A DNA stretch of 20,324 nt from positions 15,322 to 35,645 of the forward strand of contig NZ_ML142868.1 of assembly GCF_004138495.1 (NCBI RefSeq), in the 5' to 3' direction. A program made the position numbers and the translations under genes. The DNA comes from Phytoactinopolyspora endophytica (lineage in GTDB: Bacteria; Actinomycetota; Actinomycetes; Jiangellales; Jiangellaceae). This document shows, in pieces, positions 1-7,850 of the stretch. The notes below the pieces were generated by a model. That model was not told where the DNA came from and did not search any database. It saw only the letters and a program-made list of their open reading frames with translations. Numbering within the stretch: the first letter of the stretch is position 1; each line of letters starts with the position of its first letter.

Positions 1-682
1 CGAGCGGGCAGGGGTCAGCGACATCTTCGTCGTAGGCGGCGACGCCGAGACCCCGGCGGGCATGTTCTCCGACGGCCTGGACCTGCTCAAGGCGATCGAC
101 GCGTCCGGACATCGGTTCGCGCACGTGGGCATCCCGTCCTACCCGGAAGGCCATCCGGCCATCGACGACGAGACGCTGTGGCAGACGTTGACATCCAAAC
201 AGCAGTTCGCCACCTACACCGTCACACAGATGTGCTTTGACGCCGACGCCATCTCCCGCTTCGTCGTAGACGCCCGGACCCGGGGCATCGGGTTGCCGAT
301 CGTCGCCGGCATACCCGGAGCCGTCAGCGCGTCGAAGCTCCTACGGGTCGGCACCAGGATCGGCGTGGGCGACTCGATCCGGTTCGCGCGCGGGAACCGG
401 TCCATCGCGCGTCGCCTTTTCGGCTCCGCCTACCGGCCCGACGCGCTCGTACGCAAGCTGGCGGCACACGCTGTGGACGGGTTCGCCGACCACGACGACC
501 ACAACGCCCAGGTCAAGCCGCACGGTCCCCGCCGGCCACGGCCCGGCACCACACCCGTCCTGGCCGGCCTGCACATCTACACATTCAACGAGATCGCCGC
601 CACCCTGCACAGTCTGGAGAACCTCGGCTGGTCGCAGGGACACGGGGCGGCGGTTGCACACGAAGGAGGTGGGCACCCATGA
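1..682 (+). CDS. metF: Methylenetetrahydrofolate reductase, 3' part (5' end outside window)
   Basis: The reading frame is open from base 2 at the window edge to the TGA at 680-682, so this is the C-terminal part of a longer protein. It should interconvert 5,10-methylene-THF and 5-methyl-THF on a flavin TIM-barrel. Recognisable MTHFR segments are VSDIFVVGGD near the edge (the family's 'nil.l.GD' strand), GIPSYPEGHP, the KQQFATYTVTQMCFDADAI strand that normally reads 'GADF.iTQ..fd', LPIVAGIPG, and a C-terminal LAGLHIYTFNE. The end overlaps the next gene as ATGA, so translation is probably coupled to fhs. Catabolic (methyl-THF oxidation) and anabolic (methionine supply) roles cannot be told apart from sequence. 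The fhs and dehydrogenase neighbours favour a role in one-carbon catabolism. Confidence 0.88.
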   Translation, partial: ERAGVSDIFVVGGDAETPAGMFSDGLDLLKAIDASGHRFAHVGIPSYPEGHPAIDDETLWQTLTSKQQFATYTVTQMCFDADAISRFVVDARTRGIGLPIVAGIPGAVSASKLLRVGTRIGVGDSIRFARGNRSIARRLFGSAYRPDALVRKLAAHAVDGFADHDDHNAQVKPHGPRRPRPGTTPVLAGLHIYTFNEIAATLHSLENLGWSQGHGAAVAHEGGGHP

Positions 683-2376
683 CGATGCCGTCTGACATCA
701 CGATCTCGCGCAGCGCGCCGCTGCTGCCGCTGGATCGAATCGCCGCCGGGATGGGGATCGGCGAGCACCTGCTCGAACCGTACGGCAGGGCGGCCTCCAA
801 GATCTCGTTGGATGCCATCTCCGAGCTGGACGACCGGCCGCGAGGCCGTTACGTCGTCGTCACTGCCATCACGCCGACGCCGCTCGGCGAGGGCAAGACC
901 ACGACGACGGTGGGGCTCGGCCAGGCCTTCGGCGTGCTCGAGCAGCGCGGCGTCGTCGCCATCCGGCAGCCGTCGATGGGTCCGACGTTCGGGATCAAAG
1001 GCGGCGCCGCCGGTGGTGGGTATTCCCAGGTCACACCGATGGAAGCGCTCAACCTCCATCTGACCGGCGACATGCACGCGGTCACCGCCGCGCACAACCT
1101 GCTGGCGGCCATGGTCGGCAACCACATCCATCAGGGGAACAGGCTCGGTATCGACCCGCGCTCGATGGCGTGGCGTCGCGTGCTCGACGTGAACGACCGC
1201 GAGCTCCGCCACATCGTGACCGGGCTGGGCACCAACGCCGACGGCGCACCTCAGCAGACCGGGTTCGACATCACCGCGGCCAGCGAGGTGATGGCGGTGC
1301 TCGCGCTGGCGTCGTCGTTGCAGGACCTGCGCGAGCGGCTCGGCCGGATCGTCGTCGGCTACACCTATGAAGGCGAACCGGTCACGGCAGAGATGCTCCG
1401 AGCGGCCGGATCGATGGCGGTGATCCTGTCCGAGGCGATCAAGCCGAACCTCATGCAGACCATGGAGCAGACTCCGGTACTGGTGCACTGCGGCCCGTTC
1501 GGCAACATCGCGCATGGCAACTCGTCGATCGTCGCCGACCGGATCGGCATCCGTGGGGCGGACTATCTGATCACCGAGGCCGGGTTCGGCGCGGACATGG
1601 GCGCGGAGCGGTTCTTCAACATCAAATGCCGCGTCTCCGGCCTGGTCCCTGACGCGGCCGTGGTGGTCACAACGGTACGAGCGCTGAAGGCGCACTCCGG
1701 CAAATACAAGATCGTGGCCGGTCGGCCGCTCCCGGACGAGCTCCTCGCGGAGAACCCCGACGACGTCCTGATCGGCGCGGCCAACCTGCGCAAGCAGATC
1801 GCCAACGTCCGGCTGCACGGTGTGACGCCGGTCGTCGCGGTCAACGCGTTCCCCACCGACCACGCCAGCGAGCAGCAAGCGATCCTCGACGTCGCGGAGG
1901 AAGAAGGTGTCCGCGCCGCCATCAGCACCCACTTCGCGGAGGGCGGAAAGGGCGCCGTCGCGCTGGCCGAGGCGGTCGCAGACGCCTGCGAGGAGCCGTC
2001 GCAGTTCCAGCTGCTCTACGACGACGACCTGTCCCTGACGGACAAGATCGACACGGTCGCGCGCCAGGTGTACGGGGCGGATGGGATCGACGTGTCGCCC
2101 GCCGCGGCACGCCAGCTGGAGACCTACGAGCGGTGCGGTTTCGGTGGACTGCCGGTCTGCATCGCCAAGACACACCTGTCTCTGTCGGCCGACCCTGCGC
2201 TCAAGGGAGCACCCACCGGGTGGCGACTCCCGGTCCGCGAGGTACGGGCGTCCGTCGGGGCGGGCTTCGTCTATCCGATCTGCGGCGACATGCGCACCAT
2301 GCCCGCGCTGTCGAAGACCCCGGCCGCCGAGCAGATCGACATCGACGAGCACGGCCAGATCGTCGGCTTGAGATGA
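679..2376 (+). CDS. fhs: Formate-tetrahydrofolate ligase (10-formyl-THF synthetase)
   Basis: This 565-residue protein matches the usual length of about 555-560 for the family. It catalyses formate + THF + ATP to 10-formyl-THF + ADP + Pi, or the reverse to release formate and ATP when one-carbon units are in excess. The P-loop TPLGEGKTTT lies at residues 67-76, followed by RQPSMGPTFGIKGGAAGGGY, which is characteristic of the family. FFNIKCR and the EAGFGADMGAE segment also fit. The ATG at 679 overlaps the metF stop (ATGA) and is preceded by AAGGAGGT at 663-670 with 8 bases of spacing, so the start is secure. It is followed by an 81-bp gap holding a long inverted repeat. Long open frames on the opposite strand here are GC-driven shadows. 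Confidence 0.96.
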   Translation: MTMPSDITISRSAPLLPLDRIAAGMGIGEHLLEPYGRAASKISLDAISELDDRPRGRYVVVTAITPTPLGEGKTTTTVGLGQAFGVLEQRGVVAIRQPSMGPTFGIKGGAAGGGYSQVTPMEALNLHLTGDMHAVTAAHNLLAAMVGNHIHQGNRLGIDPRSMAWRRVLDVNDRELRHIVTGLGTNADGAPQQTGFDITAASEVMAVLALASSLQDLRERLGRIVVGYTYEGEPVTAEMLRAAGSMAVILSEAIKPNLMQTMEQTPVLVHCGPFGNIAHGNSSIVADRIGIRGADYLITEAGFGADMGAERFFNIKCRVSGLVPDAAVVVTTVRALKAHSGKYKIVAGRPLPDELLAENPDDVLIGAANLRKQIANVRLHGVTPVVAVNAFPTDHASEQQAILDVAEEEGVRAAISTHFAEGGKGAVALAEAVADACEEPSQFQLLYDDDLSLTDKIDTVARQVYGADGIDVSPAAARQLETYERCGFGGLPVCIAKTHLSLSADPALKGAPTGWRLPVREVRASVGAGFVYPICGDMRTMPALSKTPAAEQIDIDEHGQIVGLR

Positions 2377-2380
2377 GCGT

Positions 2381-2440
2381 TCCCATGATCATCAACTGTC
2401 CGGCCGGCCATAGCCGGTCCATCGGTTGATGATCATGGGA
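2381..2440. repeat. Perfect 16-bp inverted repeat (intra-operon hairpin)
   Basis: The left arm TCCCATGATCATCAAC (2381-2396) and the right arm GTTGATGATCATGGGA (2425-2440) are perfect reverse complements around a 28-nt loop. Each arm contains the palindrome ATGATCAT. The loop can form a second small stem, CCGGC (2404-2408) with GCCGG (2413-2417). No T-run follows. The element starts 5 bases after the fhs stop, and its last base lies 4 bases before the ribosome binding site of the next gene. Options are an attenuating or stabilising mRNA hairpin, a terminator without a U-tract, an operator, or a dispersed palindromic repeat. Confidence 0.9.
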
Positions 2441-2444
2441 CGAT

Positions 2445-2453
2445 AAAGGAGGT
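2445..2453 (+). promoter_or_regulatory. Strong ribosome binding site of the FAD/GcvT gene
   Basis: AAAGGAGGT lies 4 bases upstream of the ATG at 2458, close to a full anti-16S complement. It fixes the start of the dehydrogenase gene. Because the hairpin ends at 2440, folding of that hairpin would leave this site exposed. Confidence 0.8.
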
Positions 2454-2457
2454 CGTC

Positions 2458-4998
2458 ATGACCATGAATACGAACACCTTGCCCGGGCGGGCCGACGTGG
2501 TGGTGATCGGCGCCGGCATCGTCGGGAACTCGCTCGTGCACCACCTGGCCGACCTCGGATGGTCCAGCATCGTGCTGCTGGACAAAGGCCCGCTGCCCGA
2601 CCCGGGCGGATCGACCGGGCACGCCTCCAACTTCATCTTCCCGGTGGACCACTCCAAGGAGATCGTCGACCTCACCGCGGACTCGATGCGCCAATACGAG
2701 AAACTCGGCGTGCTCACCACCTGCGGCGGAATCGAGATCGCGCGCACCGAGGCACGCGAGGAGGAACTGCGCAGGCGGATGTCCTCAGCCGTGACATGGG
2801 ATATCGACGCCGAGCTCATCGGCCCGGATCGCGCGGTCGAGCTGGTGCCGTTCATGAATCGGGACATCATCCGGCTCGCCTTCTGGACCCCGTCCGTCGC
2901 CGTCGTCGACCCGCTGCAAGCAGGCGCGCTGATGCGCGAGCAGGCCGCGGCGACAGCGGATCTGACCGTCTCCGCCAATACCGAGGTTCTTGGCATCGAG
3001 ACCATTGCCGGGCACGTCACCAAGGTGCGAACGGACCGCGGCGACATCGAGACCGAGACCGTCGTGGTCGCATGCGGCGTGTGGAGCCCCCGGATCGCGC
3101 GCATGGCCGGCGCCACGATCCCACTCACACCGGCGGTTCACCAGATGATCGACGTCGGCCCGATCCCCGAGCTCGCCGCGACCGGTGTGGAGATCGCCTA
3201 TCCGATCGTCCGGGACATGGACACCTTCATGTACGAGCGGCAGAGCGGCGCGGACCTGGAGGTGGGCTCCTACGCGCACCGGCCGATCCTGCACGACCCG
3301 GAGGACATCCCGTCCGTCGCGGCCGCGCAGCTCTCCCCCACCCAGTTGCCGTTCACCGCCGAGGACTTCGATCCGCAGATGGAGGACGCGCTGGAGCTGT
3401 TCGGCAGCATCCTGGACCGGGAGGACGCCGGCGTACGGCACGCGATCAACGGGTTGCTCTCGCTCACCCCGGACGGCTCCCCGCTTCTCGGCGAGACTCC
3501 AGAGGTCAAGGGTCTCTGGTCGGCCGCCGCGGTGTGGATCAAGGAGGGACCGGGCGTCGGCCGCATGCTCGCCGAGTGCATGACCCACGGATCCGCCGAG
3601 ATCGACCTGCACGGCGCGGACATCGCTCGCTTCTACCCCAACCAACGGACCCGCGCACATATCCGGGAGCGCACTTCGGAGGGGTTCAACAAGACCTACG
3701 GCATCGTCCACCCGCGGGAGCAGTGGCTCTCCTCACGGCAGCAACGGCTCTCCCCGTTCTACGAGCGGGAGGGCGTCCTGGGCGCGGAGTTCTTCGAGGT
3801 CGGCGGCTGGGAACGGCCGCACTGGTACGAGTCGAACCGGCCACTGCTGGAGGAGATGGCAGAGTTCGGCCACAAGTTCCTTCAAGACCGGCCGCACGAA
3901 TGGGACCGACGGTGGTGGTCGCCGATCATCAACGCCGAGCACCTGGCGATGCGCCAGCGGGTCGCGATGATCGACCTGTCCGCGTTCGCGCACTTCGAAG
4001 TCGCCGGACCGGGCGTGCTCGACTACATCCAGCGGATGATCGTCGCCAATGCCGATCGGCGCGTCGGCCGGCTCATCTACACCCCCGTTCTGGCGCCCAA
4101 CGGAGGCTTCCGCAGCGACCTGACCGTCGTCCGGATGGCCGACGACCGATACCGGGTGATCACCGGCGGCTCTGACGGAGCGCGCGACGCCGCCTGGTTC
4201 AGCCGCAACGTACCCGCTGACGGCTCGGTGACGTTTACCGACCTCACCTCGGCGACCTGCACGCTCGGGCTGTGGGGACCACGCGCCCGCGACGTCCTCG
4301 CGTCGGTCACCGACGACGACGTCACCGACGACGGCTTCGGGTTCGCCACCGCCCGGCACATCACGGTCGGAACCGTTCCGGTGCTGGCGCTGCGTGTCTC
4401 CTACGTCGGCGAGCTCGGCTGGGAGCTGCACGCGCCGTTCGATCAGGGCCGGGTGCTGTGGGACATCATCGCCGAAGCGGGCGCCCCGCACGGCATCATT
4501 CCGGCAGGCATCGGCGTCTACGGCACCACCGGCCGCATGGAGAAGGGCTACCGCCTGATGGGCGCGGAGCTGACGTCGGAGTACACACCGGTCGACGCCG
4601 GGCTGGCGCTGAAGAAGGTCAAGGAGCACGACTTCATCGGCAAGGACGGTTACCTGCAGGCCAGGGAACACGAGCCGATAGCCGAGATGTGCATACTGAC
4701 CGTCGACGACCACCACGACTCCTCCGGCATGCGCCGGTATCCGCAGGGTGGCGAGCCCATCCTGAGCGTACGGGGCGAGCGCGTGGTGGACCGGATCGGC
4801 CGGCCGTCGTACGTCACCAGTGCCGGGTCCGGCCCGTCGGTCGGCGCCTATCTGCTGATGGCGTACCTGCCGGTGGAGCAGGCCGAGGAGGGCAACCGGC
4901 TGCTCGTGCAGTACATGGGCGAACGGTACCCGGTGACGGTGGCGCGGGCGGGCCGGACGCCGCTGTTCGATCCGGATGACTCCCGGATGAAAGGGTGA
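2458..4998 (+). CDS. FAD-dependent oxidoreductase/GcvT fusion, dimethylglycine/sarcosine dehydrogenase family
   Basis: This is an 846-residue fusion. The N-terminal DAO-type FAD domain (about 1-365) has the dinucleotide fold GAGIVG at 18-23. GSTGHASNF follows at 51-59 and aligns with the GSTWHAAG motif of dimethylglycine dehydrogenases, whose His carries covalent FAD (here His55). A linker domain spans about 365-425 (DIARFYPNQ). The aminomethyltransferase (GcvT) domains span about 428-830 and include MIDLSAFAHFEVAGPG and the hallmark MEKGYRLMGAELTSEYTPVDAGL. The family oxidises N-methyl groups and transfers the carbon to THF as methylene-THF. The downstream etfBA genes point to a dehydrogenase using ETF rather than an oxidase. 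The exact substrate (dimethylglycine, sarcosine or another N-methyl compound) cannot be read from sequence. Confidence 0.85.
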   Translation: MTMNTNTLPGRADVVVIGAGIVGNSLVHHLADLGWSSIVLLDKGPLPDPGGSTGHASNFIFPVDHSKEIVDLTADSMRQYEKLGVLTTCGGIEIARTEAREEELRRRMSSAVTWDIDAELIGPDRAVELVPFMNRDIIRLAFWTPSVAVVDPLQAGALMREQAAATADLTVSANTEVLGIETIAGHVTKVRTDRGDIETETVVVACGVWSPRIARMAGATIPLTPAVHQMIDVGPIPELAATGVEIAYPIVRDMDTFMYERQSGADLEVGSYAHRPILHDPEDIPSVAAAQLSPTQLPFTAEDFDPQMEDALELFGSILDREDAGVRHAINGLLSLTPDGSPLLGETPEVKGLWSAAAVWIKEGPGVGRMLAECMTHGSAEIDLHGADIARFYPNQRTRAHIRERTSEGFNKTYGIVHPREQWLSSRQQRLSPFYEREGVLGAEFFEVGGWERPHWYESNRPLLEEMAEFGHKFLQDRPHEWDRRWWSPIINAEHLAMRQRVAMIDLSAFAHFEVAGPGVLDYIQRMIVANADRRVGRLIYTPVLAPNGGFRSDLTVVRMADDRYRVITGGSDGARDAAWFSRNVPADGSVTFTDLTSATCTLGLWGPRARDVLASVTDDDVTDDGFGFATARHITVGTVPVLALRVSYVGELGWELHAPFDQGRVLWDIIAEAGAPHGIIPAGIGVYGTTGRMEKGYRLMGAELTSEYTPVDAGLALKKVKEHDFIGKDGYLQAREHEPIAEMCILTVDDHHDSSGMRRYPQGGEPILSVRGERVVDRIGRPSYVTSAGSGPSVGAYLLMAYLPVEQAEEGNRLLVQYMGERYPVTVARAGRTPLFDPDDSRMKG

Positions 4999-5011
4999 GG
5001 AGGCCGAGCTC

Positions 5012-5845
5012 ATGGAGGTTCTGGTCTGTGTGAAGCGGGTGCCGGCTTCGGGCGGGACACCGCAGCTCACTGATGATGGGCAACGCGTCGACACGCGGAA
5101 TCTGGCGTTCACCGTCGGCCCGCACGAGGAGTGCGCCGTCGAGGAGGCGATCCGGCTGGTCGCGGAGCACGGTGGCGCGGTGACGGTGCTCAGCGTCGGG
5201 CCGGCCGAGGCCGACGAGCAGCTCAGGTACGCGATCTCGATGGGTGCCGATCGAGGGGTTCTGGTCGAGACCGGCGCCGACGAACTGGATCCGCAGGCGA
5301 CCGCGGCTGCGATCACCGGGGCGGTCCGCCGGCTGGAGGCGGAACGGGCGCCGTTTGATCTGATCCTCTTCGGCAACGAGTCGCCGGACGCCGGGAACTA
5401 CCAGGTGGGTGTGCGGGTGGCATGCGCTCTGGGGCTGCCGATCGTCGGCGGGATCAAAGGCATCGACATCGACGACGGCGCGCGCCACGCCAGGCTGCGT
5501 CGCGACGTGCCGGCTGGCGTCGAGGTCTACGAGGTCTCGCTTCCGGCCGCGGCTGCCGTGAAGGAAGGGCTCAACCTTCCCCGGTACCCGAGCATGCGCG
5601 GGCGGCTCCGTGCCCGTAAGGCCGAGTTGGACGAGCTCAGCGCTCGTTTGCCGGACGCGGGTGCCGGTACCGGCGCCGGTGACATTGACACGGTGCCGTC
5701 TGAGATCGCCATCGGCCGGGGCGGGCTGCGCAAGATGCGGCTACGGCAACCGGAGGAGAAGCGGACGGAGACGGTGGTGTTGGGACGCGGCCCCGAGGCG
5801 GCGCCCGCCATCGTCGACATCCTGGAGGAACTGGACATGGTGTAG
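5012..5845 (+). CDS. etfB: Electron transfer flavoprotein, beta subunit
   Basis: This 277-residue protein is the FixA/EtfB half of the heterodimer that accepts electrons from the upstream flavin dehydrogenase. Family segments include MEVLVCVKRVP, EECAVEEAIRL, AISMGADRGVLV, the NESPDAGNYQVG segment, and a degenerate beta-subunit signature (VYEVSLPAAAAVKEGLNLPRYPSM, which in typical members reads 'lPavvtv...nepRYpsl'). It is slightly longer than the usual 250-260 residues because of a Gly/Ala-rich stretch around LPDAGAGTGAGD. The ATG follows the dehydrogenase stop by 13 bases, with GAGGAGG at 4997-5003 as the ribosome binding site. It is certainly in the same operon. Confidence 0.93.
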   Translation: MEVLVCVKRVPASGGTPQLTDDGQRVDTRNLAFTVGPHEECAVEEAIRLVAEHGGAVTVLSVGPAEADEQLRYAISMGADRGVLVETGADELDPQATAAAITGAVRRLEAERAPFDLILFGNESPDAGNYQVGVRVACALGLPIVGGIKGIDIDDGARHARLRRDVPAGVEVYEVSLPAAAAVKEGLNLPRYPSMRGRLRARKAELDELSARLPDAGAGTGAGDIDTVPSEIAIGRGGLRKMRLRQPEEKRTETVVLGRGPEAAPAIVDILEELDMV

Positions 5846-5902
5846 GCGGGCACCCGGCACGGGCGTTCAGCGCACCATGCAGTCGAAAGCAGGTGAGTCA
5901 CG

Positions 5903-6988
5903 GTGTTGGTTCTGATCGAGCACAACGGCGAGGTCGCGGCCTCGTCGCTCGAGGCATTGACCGTCGCTCGGGCCATAGCGGACGACCTCGGCGAACCGGT
6001 GGAGGCCGTCGTCTTCACCGCAGGCACGGATGCGGACCCGAGCGGGCCGACCCTGGGTGGTGTGAGCGCCGCTGAGGAGGAAGCTCTTCGGTCGCGGCTG
6101 GAGCGGCTCGGTGTGTCGGCGATCCATTCGGTCGCTCACCCGGAGCTGGCGACGTACTCCCCGGAACGCTGGGGCGAGTCGCTGGCCCAGCTCATCCGCC
6201 GGGTCGAGCCGTCAGCCGTCGTGGCGGCAGGAACCGACCGGGGCAACGAGATCATGGCGCAGGCCGCGGCCCGCGCTGATCTCCCGCTCGCCACGAACTG
6301 TAGCGCCGTGGCGTCCGCGCCCCCGGACGACCCTGGCGCGACCAGCCAGAACGGGGCCGGGGCGCAGCATTGGCGGCTGACCCGGGTCCGGCAGGGTGGG
6401 ATGCTGCTGGAGGACGCGGAGCTGGCGGCGCCCGTCGCGCTCGCCACCATCGTGCCTGGCTCGGCAGAACCGAACGACGACGCGACGCACGACAGCAGCG
6501 GTGCCGCCAGAGCTGGGCAGCCGATGGCGGTGGAGGTCTTCGAGCCACGCTTCGACGACGCATTCGTCGCGAGCCGGCTCGTCGAACGCACCACCCGCGA
6601 CGCGGGCGTGAGCCTGGCGACGGCCCGAGTCGTCGTCTCCGGTGGGCGCGGTGTCGGCAGCGCCGACGGATTCGCCTCGCTCGAGGAACTGGCGAAGCTG
6701 ACGGCTGGGGCGGTCGGCTGCTCACGCGTGGTCACGAACAACGGCTGGCGCCCGCACAGCGACCAGGTCGGCCAGACCGGCACAAAGGTCAACCCCGACC
6801 TCTACATCGCCTGCGGAATCAGCGGCGCCACCCAGCACTGGGTGGGATGCATGGGTGCCAAAGCCATCCTGGCCATCAACACCGACGCGGACGCACCCAT
6901 GGTCGACCGGGCCACCTACGCGGTCATCGGTGACGTCGCGGACGTGGTGCCGGCCATCGTCGACGAGATTCACCGACGTGCGCACTAG
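5903..6988 (+). CDS. etfA: Electron transfer flavoprotein, alpha subunit
   Basis: This 361-residue protein is the EtfA/FixB subunit, which carries the FAD of the ETF dimer and passes electrons to the respiratory chain. The C-terminal FAD-binding region is clear: GQTGTKVNPDLYIACGISG, followed by ATQHWVGCMGAKAILAINTD and VIGDVADVVPAIV. It differs slightly from the canonical 'GQTGK.V.P.LYIA.GISGAIQH.aGM', which may reflect a specialised ETF dedicated to the adjacent dehydrogenase (inference). The start is GTG at 5903 with AGGTGA at 5891-5896. The 57-bp gap to etfB shows no terminator, so the two are probably co-transcribed. A hairpin begins at the last base of its stop codon. Confidence 0.93.
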   Translation: MLVLIEHNGEVAASSLEALTVARAIADDLGEPVEAVVFTAGTDADPSGPTLGGVSAAEEEALRSRLERLGVSAIHSVAHPELATYSPERWGESLAQLIRRVEPSAVVAAGTDRGNEIMAQAAARADLPLATNCSAVASAPPDDPGATSQNGAGAQHWRLTRVRQGGMLLEDAELAAPVALATIVPGSAEPNDDATHDSSGAARAGQPMAVEVFEPRFDDAFVASRLVERTTRDAGVSLATARVVVSGGRGVGSADGFASLEELAKLTAGAVGCSRVVTNNGWRPHSDQVGQTGTKVNPDLYIACGISGATQHWVGCMGAKAILAINTDADAPMVDRATYAVIGDVADVVPAIVDEIHRRAH

Positions 6989-7004
6989 TGTCGCGCGGCG
7001 ACAC
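6988..7004 (+). terminator. Hairpin at the end of the one-carbon operon
   Basis: GTGTCGC (6988-6994) pairs perfectly with GCGACAC (6998-7004) across a 3-nt GCG loop, beginning at the last base of the etfA stop codon. There is no U-tract, which is common for actinobacterial terminators. The position at the end of an operon supports the call. Confidence 0.55.
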
Positions 7005-7035
7005 GGGGCTGACCGGATTCTCAGGTACTGGTCGG

Positions 7036-7041
7036 TAGACT
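7036..7041 (+). promoter_or_regulatory. Candidate -10 element for a leaderless iclR-type transcript
   Basis: TAGACT (TANNNT) ends 8 bases before the GTG at 7050, which is the spacing expected when the transcript starts at or just before the start codon. No Shine-Dalgarno sequence precedes that GTG. No convincing -35 hexamer is visible at 16-18 bp spacing, so this is suggestive only. Confidence 0.4.
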
Positions 7042-7049
7042 CACCTCAC

Positions 7050-7850
7050 GTGGAGTCAACCAGCAATACCCGGACGGCCGGTCACGTCCAGTCCGTGGAG
7101 CGAGCGATCGCCATTCTGGAGTTTCTCGCTCGTACGGACTGGGCTGGTGTCACCGACGTGGGAAACGCCCTGGGCGTCCACAAATCTACGGCGTTCCGGC
7201 TGATCAGCACGCTGGAGAGCCGTGGTCTCGTCGAGCAGCACATACAGACCGGCAAGTACCGTCTGGGATTCGGCCTGGTCCACCTCGCGCATTCCGTCAC
7301 CGTCGGCCCGGAGGTGACCCGGCAGGCCCAAGCCGGCTGCGAATGGCTTGCCGAGAACAGTGAGGAGACGGTCACGCTTTCGGTGCTCGAAGGCAACGAG
7401 TCGGTCACCGTGGACCAGATCCTGTCCACATCGACGGTGGCCAGCCGGAGCTGGCTGGGTCGCCGTACGCCGCTGCACTGCACGTCGCCCGGAAAGGTGT
7501 TCCTCGCCCACCTCGAGGAGGAAGAACAGGGCTCGATCATCGCCGGTCCGCACGAGCGGTACACGGACTTCACGATCATCGACGCGGACACGCTGTCGCA
7601 GGAGGTCCAGCTGGTCCGCACGAACGGCTACGCGACGTCGTTCGAGGAGTTCGAGGAGGGCCTCAGCGCCGCCGCGGCGCCCGTCTACGGCGCCGACGAC
7701 TCGGTCATCGCCGCCATCGGCCTCTCCGGTCCGTCGTACCGGCTCGACCGGGCACAACTGGACGAGACGGTACCGCTGGTCATGGAGGCCGCCGAGATGG
7801 CATCGGCGTCGTTCGGATACCCGCCGCCGCTGGAAGAGGAATCCAACTGA
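7050..7850 (+). CDS. IclR-family transcriptional regulator
   Basis: This 266-residue protein has the IclR layout. The N-terminal winged helix (VQSVERAIAILEFLA, then GVTDVGNALGVHKSTAFRLI, STLESRGLVEQ and YRLG) is followed by a ligand-binding domain. The latter includes LGRRTPLHCTSPGKVFLAHL, TNGYATSFEEFEEGLSAAAAPVYG and IAAIGLSGPSYRL. The GTG at 7050 is chosen because the usual IclR N-terminus begins about ten residues before the HTH. An upstream in-frame ATG at 6855 would run through etfA. Its position right after the ETF genes suggests it controls the one-carbon operon. It probably also drives the next gene, which begins at the base after its stop. Effector and target sites are unknown. Confidence 0.9.
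   Translation: MESTSNTRTAGHVQSVERAIAILEFLARTDWAGVTDVGNALGVHKSTAFRLISTLESRGLVEQHIQTGKYRLGFGLVHLAHSVTVGPEVTRQAQAGCEWLAENSEETVTLSVLEGNESVTVDQILSTSTVASRSWLGRRTPLHCTSPGKVFLAHLEEEEQGSIIAGPHERYTDFTIIDADTLSQEVQLVRTNGYATSFEEFEEGLSAAAAPVYGADDSVIAAIGLSGPSYRLDRAQLDETVPLVMEAAEMASASFGYPPPLEEESN

Noticed and set aside
577..2352. 591-codon open frame on the - strand opposite fhs
   Set aside because: It is a GC-skewed shadow. Its translation is Arg/Asp/Val/His-rich low complexity, and the + strand encodes an unmistakable Fhs.
3733..5376. 547-codon open frame on the - strand opposite the FAD-GcvT gene and etfB
   Set aside because: It crosses two well-supported + strand genes and shows no recognisable domain; it is a shadow of high-GC codon use.
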